64,000 bases of DNA from Inia geoffrensis (taxonomy: Eukaryota > Chordata > Mammalia > Artiodactyla > Iniidae): assembly GCA_036417435.1 (NCBI GenBank), contig CM070901.1:51863001-51927000 (forward strand), written 5' to 3'. A model generated the notes under the pieces. It made no database searches, had not been told where the DNA came from, and worked only from the letters and a program-made list of their open reading frames with translations. Of the stretch, positions 1 to 11,295 are shown piece after piece. The translations under genes were made by a program, and so were the position numbers. The stretch's first letter is position 1; each line of letters begins with the position of its first letter.

Positions 1-100
1 TTGGGGAAACTGAGGATCTTAAGTAACTCACCAAAATCAGGTAACTAGCATCGGATAGAGCTGGGATTTGAATCTGTGCTGACTCTTCCTGTCAGCAAGA
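1..100 (+). repeat. MIR SINE fragment
   Basis: The sequence follows the central and 3' part of the MIR consensus: a 'ggggaaactgagg' core, then a degenerate 'taagtaactcaccaa' stretch, then 'agagctgggatttgaatctg'. MIR is an ancient tRNA-derived SINE shared by mammals. It is cut by the window edge. The call is from pattern memory, not from an alignment program. Confidence 0.75.
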
Positions 101-1165
101 AGAGGTCTTGCTGTCTTTCTGTCTGTACTACTCTTCCTCCGACTGTACTGCAACTCCTCCAATACAACTTCAAAAATCGTAAATGAGGGGAAAAGCCCAT
201 ACACACCTCTGAATCTCCCCTTATTTTATTTCAGCCCATTGTAAGGGGCTCACTTATACAACTTATCAGGAACACACATATATGACAAAAAGTCAGTACC
301 CATCAAAATCATTTCACTTGTGATCTGAAATCATATTGAAATGCTGATCTCCAGAGAGATGGAATGCTGGTGGGTTATTGCATTCCTTGGTTTCTTGATT
401 AAAATAATTAATTTTGCCCCTACCTCCTCATTTGTTTTTCTTTCCCTAGTGGTGAGGTAGTGGACAGAGCTGGGGGCTGGGAGAAGGAGCTAGGCAGGGG
501 AGGCAGGTCTGGCTTTACTTTCATTGGCAGTGAAGGCCGTTAATTGCTTAGGGAAAGCAGGCTTCCTTGCTGAACTTTGCTGCCAGCACTGCCTCTCGGG
601 AGGTGGTGGATGTGGTGGAAGGATGCCTGGGTTTGGATATCCCTTGATTGGTGGGGAGAGTATGCTGGAGCAAATGGTGACAAGAGGACTCCCTCTTTTT
701 CTTTACTATGAAGAGTTTCAATAAAGGTAAGTGCGAGAGAGGGAGACTGTAATGGGGAACAGGAGACGGCACAGCCTGGAGCCCAGGCCCAGCCTCCCAG
801 GGCATCTCCATCTATCCCATTGAGGCTAGTGCCTGCTGTCACCGACTCTCACTCCTGAAGCAAATCTCTCTCTTATGAGGCTCTGAATCTCCCAAGAACC
901 TAGAAGTGCAGTACATATTCCTGAAAGTCACAGTGCCAGGTGGGAATGTAGCCAAATGCCCCACACCATCCATTTATCATTCCATGTAACAGGCTGCTGC
1001 TGTGCAAGGTTCCTGTGGGCCAACTCTCCCAGCCAGCTCCTCAGCATCCCGACCTCCTTCAGGGAGCAGGCAATTGTACCTTGACCGACCTTGGGGTGGG
1101 GTGGTGAAGACTTTCTGAGAAGTGGATCAGCTTTGTCAGAGACCCTGCCTAGTGTTTTATTTTGT
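101..1165. other. Single-copy sequence, no gene recognised
   Basis: About 1 kb without recognisable repeats. Short open frames occur on both strands (for example 524-724 plus and 540-842 minus), but they overlap each other, match no family I know, and show no splice-site or coding pattern. I see nothing to annotate. Confidence 0.5.
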
Positions 1166-1169
1166 GCTA

Positions 1170-1345
1170 CACATACACAGTAAGCTCATTTCATTTCCAT
1201 AATAACTCCTTACTTAAAGGTAGATACAATTTCCCCTATTTTACAGAATCAGTAACTGAGGTCTAGGAAGTTAAATAAGTTCCCTAAGACCCCTCACAAC
1301 TAGTAAGTGGTAAGAGTGGGATTCAAAGTCATGTTTGGTTCCTTG
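1170..1345 (+). repeat. MIR SINE
   Basis: A MIR body is readable in order: 'cataataactcc', then 'cctattttacagaatcagtaa', then 'ctgaggtctaggaagttaa', then 'caactagtaagtggtaagag', then 'gggattcaaagtc'. It is diverged, as expected of a pan-mammalian SINE. Confidence 0.8.
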
Positions 1346-2479
1346 TCATCTTTCTGGTGACATTGATCCCTCTCAGCTGTGCTATTCACCCTGTTGAGAG
1401 GACAACCCCTCCCTGGTCCTTTAGAAATGTGAACAATAATGATAATGATGAACAAGGATGGTGATCATCCCAGGAAGAATGAATAAAGCTTCCATTGAAA
1501 GCTCTTGGAATTTGTTTGAATTTCATCTTGTCTGAGTTACAGAAATTAATGAGCTACCAGATCTGGACCTGGTGTGCCTTGATAAAAGGACTTATTTTTA
1601 GTGGTTTAGCATTTAAAAGGATCTGTTATAATTTCATGCTTAAATACTACTAAATAAGGGCCTGTATTTGTCTAGCATCGTTGGAAGAAGCAAAGGAAAA
1701 GGGAAACAGTTACTTCCAAACAAATGGCATGACTGCATCTTGGGAGAAATTTGAAGATAGAGAACCCCCCCCCCCCCAAATAAAACAAACGCCAAGGCTT
1801 TAATTATCCTCCGTGGAGAGCATTTCCCACAGACCAGAGATGGCCTTTAAGAACACAAAGTCCCACACAGCTAGGCTGGGGGTGTGTGGGTAGCTGTAGG
1901 GGTCAGAAGCCGGTGGGGGGTGTGTGTGTGGCAGGATTGCCTCAGTTAAGGAGTGATGCTGTCCATCGAATAGCTCACTTGAATTGCCGTAGGACAGGAA
2001 AGAACACACAGGAGTGCTTCCCTCCCTTTACTGACTCAGGGATGACGTGTTGACTTGTCATTTTGCCTTTAACCTCACCATCTTAGTGGCCTCTGAGACC
2101 ACCTAAGTCTAAGTACCCAAGGCAATGAGAAAAAGTTGGCTGAAATAAAGAAGGATGGGAGAGAGTAAAGCCTGTGATGTAGTAAAAGGGCTGCTCTCCC
2201 AGACTTCCAGGTCAGCCCAGGGTCACTGAGTCTCTTTCCTTCCTTGTTCTCAGTGCTTTTTCTGCCCTGGAGCCTCGTCCTCAAGCAGCACCTCCGGGCC
2301 ACTCCCCTCTCATGGCCACACCGCTCTCTCCTCAATCTTCACCCAGTCCCTTCTCCGTCCTCAGTCTCTTCCTCCCACAGTAAAATTTTGCTCTCTATGC
2401 ATTTGCATTTCTGCTGACTGCTAAGATCAGTTTAATTTCATGGGTGTCATTTCCTTCAAGAAGTCTCTCTCTGAGCAGC
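1346..2479. other. Single-copy sequence with a poly-C tract
   Basis: No gene recognised. A run of about 14 C lies near 1767-1780, flanked by an A-rich stretch. A G/T-rich patch lies near 1870-1935. The rest is ordinary non-coding sequence. Confidence 0.5.
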
Positions 2480-2755
2480 AGCCCATCGAATCCCCGATAA
2501 AACATATTTTCCTATGGTAATGATTTTATGGGCCCATAAGTCATGAATTTATTATGATCTCAGCCCCTGCTGCTGATTGCTGTAAAATGCAAAGTAATTA
2601 ACAGCGAGCGGTAGCAGTTATTCCCACCTGGTAACATGTTCCTTCGTTAGCTGATGGGTTTGATTAAAGTAATGAGTAAAGAGTGAAGCCCGGCTGTAAA
2701 ATATTAGCATGATTAATGCTGTATCCTAATAAGAAACAAAACTAACGGGCACGGT
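2480..2755. promoter_or_regulatory. Candidate conserved non-coding element
   Basis: This A+T-rich, repeat-free stretch has the look of a deeply conserved developmental enhancer. It contains many homeodomain-type cores in a short space, including 'gtaattaac' near 2595, 'tgattaatg' near 2711, 'ttgattaaagtaatgag' near 2659 and 'ttttatgggccc' near 2523, with balanced base composition between them. No coding frame or repeat family explains it. Conservation cannot be tested here, so the function is inference from motif density only. Confidence 0.4.
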
Positions 2756-3378
2756 CTGAGAAATTAAAAAAAAAAAAATGTATACACACATCCTTCCTCT
2801 TTTCCACCCTCTCCCCGCCTTATGCAATTTTCTGGGTCATTTAGGGTATGTCTTCCTTCTCATTAAATAATGTATGGATTCCAAGGCCAGGGGCTGGCTA
2901 ACAGAGCATGCCACATAGTTTCCATAACATCTTAAGTGCTGGTGTTAATTTTTTCCCCTTCTTGGACTTGTGGAATGGAGCTTGGATGGCCATATACTTT
3001 GAACTACAGCCTAGCTAGCTCCTAAAGTGTCCCCTTCCTCTCTGCATGGGGCATGAGGCCTTCATGGTCCACTTGCGGCATGAGCAAAAAGGGCTTTGGT
3101 GACTTTGCTTCTCCCCTTGACCAGCTGAAGCTAGGAGGAAGCTGTGGAGTTAGGTAAAGTGTTACTAGGCCCATCCCCAACCAGAGAGCTATGACTGAAG
3201 TTGCTGACCTTCAACTTTATCTTCTGTAATGTTAGGAAAAACTTATCTCTAGTGTTTCACTGGTCTGTGGATAAACATATATGCCTACTTGGTGCCCGAA
3301 CACTTAATCATTCTTACTCCCGGTGCTATAAAGAGGTACAACTTTCTCAAGGCCCGACTTTTCCTGAAGATCAAGTTG
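2756..3378. other. Single-copy sequence, no gene recognised
   Basis: A short poly-A tract near 2767-2778 is followed by ordinary non-repetitive DNA up to the target duplication of the next L1 insert. No exon or known family is visible. Confidence 0.5.
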
Positions 3379-3616
3379 GAGGCCCTCTTTTTTAAACATT
3401 TTTATTGGAGTATAATTGTTTTACAATGTTGTGTTAGTTTCTGCTGTATAACAAAGTGAATCAGTTATACATGAACATACATCCCCATATCTCCTCCCTC
3501 TTGCGTCTCCCTCCCACCCTCCCTATCCCACCCCTCTAGGTGGTCACACAGCACTGAGCTGACCTCCCCAGCTATGCAGCTGCCCCCCACCAGCCATCTG
3601 TTTATGAGGCCCTCTT
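3379..3616 (-). mobile_element. 5'-truncated L1 tail with 11-bp target duplication
   Basis: An L1 3'UTR fragment lies on the minus strand at 3390-3605. The plus strand shows its T-rich poly-A complement followed by the L1 tail signature 'attggagtataattg' and 'caaagtgaatcagttatac'. It is flanked by perfect 11-bp direct repeats 'gaggccctctt' at 3379-3389 and 3606-3616, the mark of target-primed reverse transcription. At about 216 bp it is severely 5' truncated and carries no coding sequence. Its sequence is close to the young L1 at 43.7 kb, so it is probably a fairly recent cetacean-lineage insertion. Confidence 0.9.
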
Positions 3617-4030
3617 GACTGTAGGGTTGGAGGCAGCTCTGCATGTGGAACTCCAGAGCATCTTGACCTCTCAACTCTGAGGTCACCCTACATTCCAGAG
3701 AATCAAGGGATGGTGCACAGGCACAGCCCTCCTGAAGTAGCTGTGGGCAGGCAGAGGTTGGCAGGGGGCTGGCAGTGGGCTGGAGGAGATGGCCTGCTGA
3801 GGGAGGTCATGGAGAAATGGGAGAGGTATGCCTTTGCCTTCCTCCAGTGGCCTTGGAGTTAATTTCACACTGACCTCTGTAGGCTGGCAAAGAGATAAAA
3901 AGAGGGATATGCAGGAATATGTGTGCAGTAGGAGGATTCTCAAGCATTTGACTCTGGAAAAGTTCAGGAGGGTCTTATGAGAGGATTGTTCAGCCAAGGG
4001 TTGGAAGACTGGGTCTATGGGGAAACAAGA
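3617..4030. other. Single-copy sequence, no gene recognised
   Basis: Purine-rich, non-repetitive DNA between the L1 tail and an L2 remnant. The 117-codon minus-strand open frame here (3683-4036) has no recognisable domain and I treat it as chance. Confidence 0.4.
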
Positions 4031-4034
4031 GCCC

Positions 4035-4180
4035 ACTTCGTTAACTCATTATTGAACACCTGTTATATGCCAGGCATGGGACTATAGTCTCTGCCTTTAA
4101 GAAACTCCCAGATTAAAAACTTAACTAAAAGAGAAGATGATAAATAAAACCTCATTGGTGAAAGCATGAGTAAAAGAAGA
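4035..4180 (-). repeat. L2 LINE 3'-end remnant
   Basis: The plus strand reads as the complement of an L2 3' end: 'ctcattattgaacacctgt', then 'tatgccaggcatgggac', then 'ctctgcctttaagaaactcc'. L2 is an ancient CR1-clade LINE found throughout mammals. The copy is short and diverged. Confidence 0.65.
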
Positions 4181-4439
4181 AAGAGGGACATTGGGACTCG
4201 TGGCCATCATTGCCTTGGTGAGGGGTGTGTATGAGGGGCTGGAGAGGGAATGCTATACTGCTACATGGGAGACAGAGGTGGATGACCCAGGTGGTACAGT
4301 TTGTGAATTTGGAAAGAAAGAGATCGTCTCTTATGGGAGCAGTGGGCATCATTTTTCTGGCCTATAGCCATGGAGAGCAGGGAGAACAGTGTCATCAGTT
4401 TACATCTCTCCTTGCTTTAGGAGTGCTCAAAGCACTTCA

Positions 4440-5965
4440 AAATACAATGAGATCCCTGTCGGGGGAAGACGGGAGGGACAGATGTATATGGAACCATCAT
4501 ACATGGGGCCCTGATTCTGAAGAAGAAAATAATTGGTCCAAAGCTGCTCTTAGTAAGGGGCTGATGTGAGGTCAGACCCCATGTCTTCCCCATTAACCAG
4601 TCATGCCCATTTGCTTAATGGAATGTGCTTCAGATGACAAGGTTCGGGAGGCCATGCTTCCACGCTGACAGGCCACCCAACTGGGTTTGAGCAAACTACA
4701 AACAATGGCAAGTTTCACAGCTCTGCTATGAGTCCCTGGGATGTCACATGTGCTGCCTGGGAAAGAATCTGACAGAAGGGCATCAGGTTTTTTTTTCCTG
4801 CAGTAAAAAGACAGCTACTTTCTTTTTAAGTGCAAGGTATTCCTGTATTTTCCTATTTTCCTAATCAAGGTGAGTTTGTGGGTTAGGTGAGAGGAAATCG
4901 ATCTCTAAATATACTTTCTATTTTCCTCTTCCCTTCTTAATAAATTAAAGAAAAACCCCTTGTGGCATGATGTTTCAGAAATAATACAATAAACACGCGC
5001 CTCTCTGCCTTTACTCCTCCAGCCCTTGCTTCTCAGGGATAGATGAAGGAAGAGTTATGAGGATCGAGGTGCTGGCACCAGGAAGATAAATGCAAAGCCC
5101 TCCCTCTCTCCACCACTGAGCAGGTCAAAAATTGATTGTGTTGGGTGTGAAGGATTTATGTCTGCCGTGAGTCAGTCAGAGTGTCGGGGTAAATCAAGGC
5201 TGACGTTTTTAGCATCTGGGGAAAAAAAGCAATTGCATTTTATGCCTACATTTTGCTCGGCTAATCAAGGTGCGGAAGAGACAGTGTGCCTGGGGAAACT
5301 TTTCTACTTTTTATTATTTAGGTAGGGTTTGGTTTGCCCCATAGATACATGGAGCAAGTCTATAAAGGCCTCAGTTTAGAGTCAGGAAGAAAGGAAAAGG
5401 CTCTCCCTGTCAGATTCGATTTAGAGAGAGAAGTTGGCAAAATGTACGGATGGCTGAGGAAAGGATCTGGGGAGGAGCTGGACGCGGGGTGGGGGTCACG
5501 CACCTGAACAATCTTAGGAAAAAGGAAGTGAATAGACACCTTTGCAAAGAGTTTTTCTCTTAGTGGGTCTCCAGCAGGACCTAGGATATAACAGACCCAT
5601 TAAAAAAAACCTAGTTTGATGCTGTTTTGGCCAGCTGCTACTTGACGACTAGTCAGTCCTTGAACTGAAGTAACCAGCGAAATAACTAGGTAGATGAGTT
5701 GAAACTATTGAAGCAGTTGATGTATATTGACATAGTTCAAGATCAAGCCACAGTTAAATGTGTGCAAGTGGAAAAGAAAAACGAACAAATTCACTAGTAA
5801 TATTTCTTTTTAGCTTTCCATTTCCAAGGCTAATTACTGGTTTATCTAAGTGCTTTGCCTTAGTAAATGAGAATGTATTTGGATTCCAAAAGTCTTCTAT
5901 TTTGCACCAGGGACTAGATTCAGCAAATATACTTTCATATGTTAACGGATAGTAATCATGATAGC
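4440..5965. other. Single-copy sequence with possible regulatory islands
   Basis: No repeat or gene is recognised over about 1.5 kb. The stretch near 5150-5330 has CNE-like texture ('taaatcaaggctgacg', 'gcaattgcattttatgcc', 'ggctaatcaaggtgcgg'). That is a visual impression, listed separately as a finding. Confidence 0.45.
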
Positions 5966-5969
5966 TAAT

Positions 5970-6120
5970 TTCTTGAGAGGGAGGGGATTTCTCATTAAAT
6001 CTCCAATGCCTCAGGAGATGCTTACAATCTCTGTTTTACAGAAGGGGAAACTGAAGCTTAGAGAGGTCGAATAATATACTCCGGATTATATCTGGCTCTT
6101 CCTAGCTGGTAAGTGCTAAA
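5970..6120 (+). repeat. MIR SINE
   Basis: MIR core order is visible: 'tgttttacagaaggggaaac', then 'tgaagcttagagaggtcgaa', then 'cctagctggtaagtgc'. Confidence 0.75.
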
Positions 6121-6334
6121 AACCTCTTTGAACAGGGGCAATTCTCCCTCCACAGCCTTCATCACTAACTTCTCTGCGTGCTGCTTCAGATTTGATCTCA
6201 GCAGAGATGCACCATTATTTTAACAACATTGGGACCAAGAGGTTTAACAAAAACACATTTCATAAATGACTAGATTTTCCTTTTCATGGCCCTGAAAAAG
6301 CTTAGGAACCAGCCACGGGTCCTGAAAGTGTGAG

Positions 6335-6580
6335 ATGATGATGATAATAGCTAAAATGTAGTGCTTACCTGTCATGTGCCAGACACCATGTTTTAATAAG
6401 CTCCTTATGCATTTTTACTCATAGAAGCCCCACACAGCCCTAAAAAGTGAGCCTGTTATGAACCCAAGCTCCAGATGAAGAAACAGAGGCCCCAAGATGT
6501 TCAGAAAATTTCCCCTGCATTTAATTAAGAAGTGACAGCCAGGATTGGAAGTCAAGCAAGTTGGCATCAGAGCCCAGCAC
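6335..6580 (+). repeat. MIR SINE, nearly full length
   Basis: It follows MIR from the 5' 'gtgcttacctgtcatgtgcc' segment through 'ccagatgaagaaacagaggc' to 'aagtgacagccaggattgg'. It is one of the longer MIR copies in the window. Confidence 0.8.
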
Positions 6581-6589
6581 TGCTAGATA

Positions 6590-8957
6590 GAGCTAGGAAT
6601 GGCTTGGCCAGGCCAGAACACGTTTCGGGTGAGACAAGAGTATTGGCAGTGGTTAGTGCATTACCTACCGTCTCTTGTGTTTGATCTCAGATGATTGCTT
6701 TGTGGTGTCTGATTTAAGAGAGATTTCTGAGTTTTCTTACAAAAAATTTAAACTCTTCATCTATTAGCACATACTTAGTTTAAAAAGAAAGAGTCAGTAA
6801 AACTGGAAGGAAAAAATGTTATCTTAAAAAAGAAAGAGGAAGAAGAAAACATTATCTGAGATTTCAATCAGTGCTTCCCTTACTAGGGCCCTAGGACCCC
6901 TAGAAGTCCTGTAAGGGGGTAGCAGGGACCTTAAAGTTATCTTCACTATATCGAAAAGCTAAATTAAAATTGATTTACTGATCATAAGGCATCAGAGTGT
7001 AAGTCAAACACCAAGTTCGTGGAGTTACATTTGCTCAGTGTGGTTATGGGGATTATCGCATACTGATTGGTCTTTGATGAATAAGGATAGGGAAGTGAAA
7101 TATTCTTTAATAAAGGTTATCAATTAGACAAAAAATATTAAAAATAAGAAACCTTAGAGGGAAAAGAATAAAAGAGGTCTTTGGTGACAGAAAGCCTGGG
7201 AGCCCCTGATACAAAGGTTTTTTTCTTTTTGTTTCTTGTAGCTTGGCTATTTGTTGGAAATGTTAGCAAAATATCTTTCAAAGCCCAATGAGATAATTTA
7301 TGTAAAGTGTTATGCAAATTCAAGTTTTTTGTTATTAATGTTAACAGTAATAGTCATGGTAATGATCTTGCTATGGAGCAAGCGATTTCAGGTAACAATT
7401 GCATCAAGAACCTTAATTTTAAACTTTCCTCTGAGGTGAGATTTGTTTTCTTCTACACTAAATCTCATATTAGCGTAGGTGTGCCCTGAATGCCGTGTAC
7501 TCTGTGTGCTCCCGTGTGTGTGCATGTGCAGCGTGTACATACACACATGCCATGGTTTTGTGAAAATGATGTTGCCCTCACCCCCTTTGTCTTGTGCAGC
7601 TGCACATTACCAAACTCTTTGTTCAGAAAACTTATTTGAAAGGGTGATGAAGCATTTGGGCTGTGGTGTGGGTTTTCACTCCCACATTTTTGCCATTAAT
7701 TAGACAAACGTCACCACCAAATCCTCTCCTGCCTCTGTGGAGGCTGAAGTGTCTGTGAGAAGCTAGATTTGAAAATCTGGCTGTCATTGTCTTGGGCCTG
7801 TGCCTCTGTACGCAAGGTGGTTTCAATGTCACAACAAGGTTGTGAAATCGGTGTCCCCAGGTACACACACCAAAATGGATTTGACTTAATTCTTCCTTTT
7901 AAACTAGTTGTTTTGATGCACTTTGGAGACAGTCTGAGTCACACTATTCATTGGGCAGAGATTAGCACATAATCAAGTCACATCTGCTTTAAAAAAAAAA
8001 AGAAGAGCCCTCCTTATTAAAATAGAATAAAGTGTAAATTGATCTATAGCAATTTAGCTCTGCACTCTTGGTTAAGAAAAGGATATCGAGTGGAATGAGA
8101 TTGGTACCTGCTCTAATCTTATCAATCACTTCTTAGTCTGTCTCTGTACTTCCTTTATCTTATTTCAAAGAAAGCCCTTATAGTTCTCACGTGGCTCTCT
8201 GAGGTTTAGTCTGTTCGCAGCTTCTGTGACTGCCTCATGGGTTTCTCTGGCCCCAGTTCCAGGCTCACACTTAACTGCCAGCAGGCAGTGAGGCCTCCTG
8301 AACACCCACAATTCACTCTGAGGGTCCACTTCTTACTCTAGGCCTCTCCTCTGCTTCTCTCTTTGGCATGAAGCTAGCTGTCTTCTCTTGGGCTGACTTG
8401 GGTACTACTGGTCTCTTTCCAGCACCTAAAGCAGTAGGGCATCCCTCCCCATCACCTGCGAGCACACACGAGCAGGTGTGTTCTAACCCATTATCGCCCC
8501 CTTGCCAATCATTGTTGTGTTATTTCTTCCTTGTTCTGAAGCTCATTATTTATTACTCACCTTTACATAGACTAGGCCTCTTCTACAATACCATTTTTCG
8601 CAGTGTACCGAAGATTTTGCCAGGGACTTAAAATAATTCCACCCTCATCTTATTATTTGTATTACTTAGATTGAACAGGGTGGTGAAAATGGCAGAGTGT
8701 GTAGTGGTTTCTCACAAAGAGGAAGCACCACCATGGCCTCCAGGGGCTGCAGGCAGTGGTTCACAAGACAGGCATTGAGCTAGTGGGGGACATGAGTTGA
8801 TCTGAATCGGTATTTTTTCCTTCACGGCAATCTCGGCAGCTTTAGGGAGCCAGAACATGGAATGAAATGGTGGCCAAAAAGACATGCCAAGAGAGCACAG
8901 CCGTCTACCCCACAGCCTGGCAAAAGCGGGAAGGTTTTAGGCTTTCGAGTGTGACAT
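6590..8957. other. Mostly single-copy sequence
   Basis: No gene recognised. The stretch 6850-7260 may hold a very old hAT-type remnant ('ggccctaggacccctagaag' followed later by 'gggagcccctgatacaaagg'), but I cannot name it. A short TG/CA-rich patch lies at 7497-7550. Overlapping short frames in both directions (for example 7632-7868) look like chance. Confidence 0.4.
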
Positions 8958-9560
8958 TGTTATTGAAAATGGTGTCCGGCTTCTCGCCGCTCAAAAGGCA
9001 ATAAAGAGACAAGGTTGGTGGAAAGGAAAGTTTGCTTTACTTTGGATGCCGGCAATTGCGGGGGAGGGTAAACTCCTGTCCAAAGGCCAACTGCCCTCCC
9101 CCCCCCCCCCCCGCCCCACTGACAGCCAGTGGGCAAGAGCTTTTATAGACAGAGAGAGGGGGCTACGTGCAGAAACAGCACAGTTGGCTCTGACAGTCAT
9201 CTTGCAATTGGTCATGCGGTGGTTTGACCAGTGTCATCTTGATTTTTTTAATCTTTGGTTCCAGGGTGGTTTGTTCCCATTTCCTTGAGCCCACTTCTCA
9301 GAATTGTGGCAGATTATGCCATGGCTACAGTCTGGTCACCAAGTAGTTAACTTCTTCCACCTGGTCGGGGATTTCAGTATCTATAAGACAGCTCACATGG
9401 CTCAGAATATTATCTATAGCCCTTGAGGAGGAACTAAAGGTCCTTGACTTTGCTTAATGACTAAACTATTATTATTTTGTCCTGTTTGACTGCTTTTCTT
9501 TGCTTCTGCATTTTCTCACTTCTCTGATTACACTTATTCTTTGGCTAAAGTTTTTCCACA
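8958..9560 (-). mobile_element. Solo LTR of a class I (ERV1-like) endogenous retrovirus
   Basis: The element reads TG...CA on the plus strand and is flanked by near-identical 5-bp repeats, 'gacat' at 8953-8957 and 'gacaa' at 9561-9565 (4 of 5 bases; the first four identical). On the minus strand it has a promoter-like order. An A-rich U3 is followed by a TATA box 'tataaaag' (plus-strand complement at 9140-9147), then a G-run (plus poly-C at about 9099-9112), then an R/U5-like tail. The length of about 603 bp suits an LTR, and no internal gag, pol or env sequence is attached, so it is a solo LTR left by LTR-LTR recombination. Assignment to class I is inference from layout and target-site size. 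Confidence 0.7.
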
Positions 9561-9589
9561 GACAAAAGGCAGGCAGAGGATGGGGGGGA

Positions 9590-9790
9590 AGGACCATAGG
9601 TTCTTGCTCCACTTCAACATGAGTTCAAATCCTGACTCTCTGATATGTTAGCTGTGTGACCCCTTAGTTTCAATTTCCTAACCCATAAACCAGGAATGAT
9701 GATACCAACCTCACTGGGGGTCGTGAGGAAAAAAAATGAGATAATATGTCTAAAGCAGCTCATACAACACATTGCAGGTCCACTGATGTC
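9590..9790 (-). repeat. MIR SINE
   Basis: Complementary MIR order: 'gagttcaaatcctgactctc', then 'gctgtgtgaccccttag', then 'tcaatttcctaacccataaa', then 'gtgaggaaaaaaaatgag'. It starts immediately outside the solo LTR. Confidence 0.75.
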
Positions 9791-9799
9791 AGGTGCTAT

Positions 9800-10430
9800 A
9801 GTAGATTAACAGAGAGGTGGATATCCTTGGGGGTATGTAAAACTTAAATTATTACCACAGTCATACTTCAAATGAATGCTGAACACTGATGAAACTAGAT
9901 GAGCAGAGAACTGCCAGAAATGAAGTTCCTAAGGAAACTATAGCCTTTACCATATGCTGAGCCCTGCACTTCCCGTGGGCAGGGGATGCTCAGAGGACTT
10001 TGCCCCTTAAGTGGCAGGGAAGCAGGAGGCAGTGAGCTGACCCGGGTTAGTGCTCAGCCTTCAGGCAGCACCGCAGGTGGTAAAAAGGCATGACTCAAAT
10101 CTTTAAAAGTTGAGAGAAGGGAGCAGAAGATGAGTCTCTACAAATAACAGAGTCAGAAAGAGACTTAGAAGAACCCCAGAAGGGTAACTTAAGAGAAAAT
10201 CAAGTGCCAAGGTCTGAAGGTTGAAACATGGGGAAAAAGAAGAATGTAAACTGTGGGATACTAGAAGCAAGATTCAAAATTTCTGTACCTGTTAGAATCC
10301 TGTTAGAATTTTGGTCAAAATCAATAAGATAATAGAAATACGTGAAGAGTCTTTAACTTATGATGTCAATTACAGGGGTATAGTGTTGTGTGTGTGTGTT
10401 TGTGCACACACGTACGCACATGCAAAGGAT
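9800..10430. other. Single-copy sequence ending in a TG/CA patch
   Basis: No gene or named repeat recognised. A degenerate alternating TG/CA patch lies at about 10384-10425. Confidence 0.45.
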
Positions 10431-10439
10431 GATAGTCAC

Positions 10440-11290
10440 TCCTCTTAACAAAGATTAGTTCCTTCAAGTATGCCCTGAGTTCCGTTCTTTATTGCCTCCA
10501 TCAGGTCTTCAGTTTTCTCCTCTCTTCAGCATCATCAATTTCTCCCTGTCTTACTGCATTGCTCTCAACAGTGTGCACACGTTGTATTTTCCAAGTTAAA
10601 ATCAGATTAAAATAAAACCCTCTTTTGACAGCTTATTTGCTCCAACAAATGCCTCAATTCTCTGCTTCCTTTCAAAATCAAACAGTTGTCCAATTGTGTT
10701 TTAATTTTCTTGTCCTGTTCAGTCATTCTCTAATCCCCTCCTTTGACCTGAAGGTGGCTCAAGGTTACTGCCTACTTATTTATTGTGCCATCCAAGGGTC
10801 ACTTTTTCAGTCTTCATCTTCATCAGTCTCCCAGCCACCATCTCCAGGGCCAGCCATGCTCTTCTCAGCATAGTTCTCTCTTGTCTTCCATGACTCCACA
10901 CATTTCCTGGTTGTCCTTTTCTGGTTCCTCCCTTAAGTCCAGGCTCTCTGAGTGTGGCTGTGCTCTAGGGCTTAGCTCTGGGCCCTCTTCTCTTCTCTCC
11001 ATATGCTTATTTCCTACATGATTTCTTCCATCCCCTAAATGCCATCTATATGCCAATGACTTATAAATTTATGTGTCCAGTCCCAAACTTTTCTCTGAGA
11101 CTGAGGCTCGTATATCCACCTGGCTACTTGACATCTCTCCCTGGATTTCTCACAGGCAGCTTAAAGAAAGATGTAAAAATGGAATTTTGCATTTTCCTCC
11201 CAAACCTCTTCCCTTTTCAGAAAATCCTGTCCCCATAAATGACGCCACCATCAATGCAGTTGTTCAAGCCTAAAGCCCTCAATTCATGAA
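10440..11290 (+). repeat. L2 LINE, degraded reverse-transcriptase region
   Basis: The strand sense follows the L2 ORF2 C-terminal half. It includes the pyrimidine-rich 'gggccctcttctcttctctc' segment, 'ccacctggctacttgacatc', 'ggatttctcacaggcagc' and, near the end, 'gacgccaccatcaatgcagt'. Frames are broken throughout, so the open frames at 10625-10873 and 11050-11273 are decayed L2, not genes. It continues after an interruption at about 12095. Confidence 0.7.
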
Positions 11291-11295
11291 CAGGT

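Noticed and set aside
9046..9288. 80-codon plus-strand frame in the LTR region
   Set aside because: Antisense to the solo LTR; includes the poly-C run translated as polyproline.
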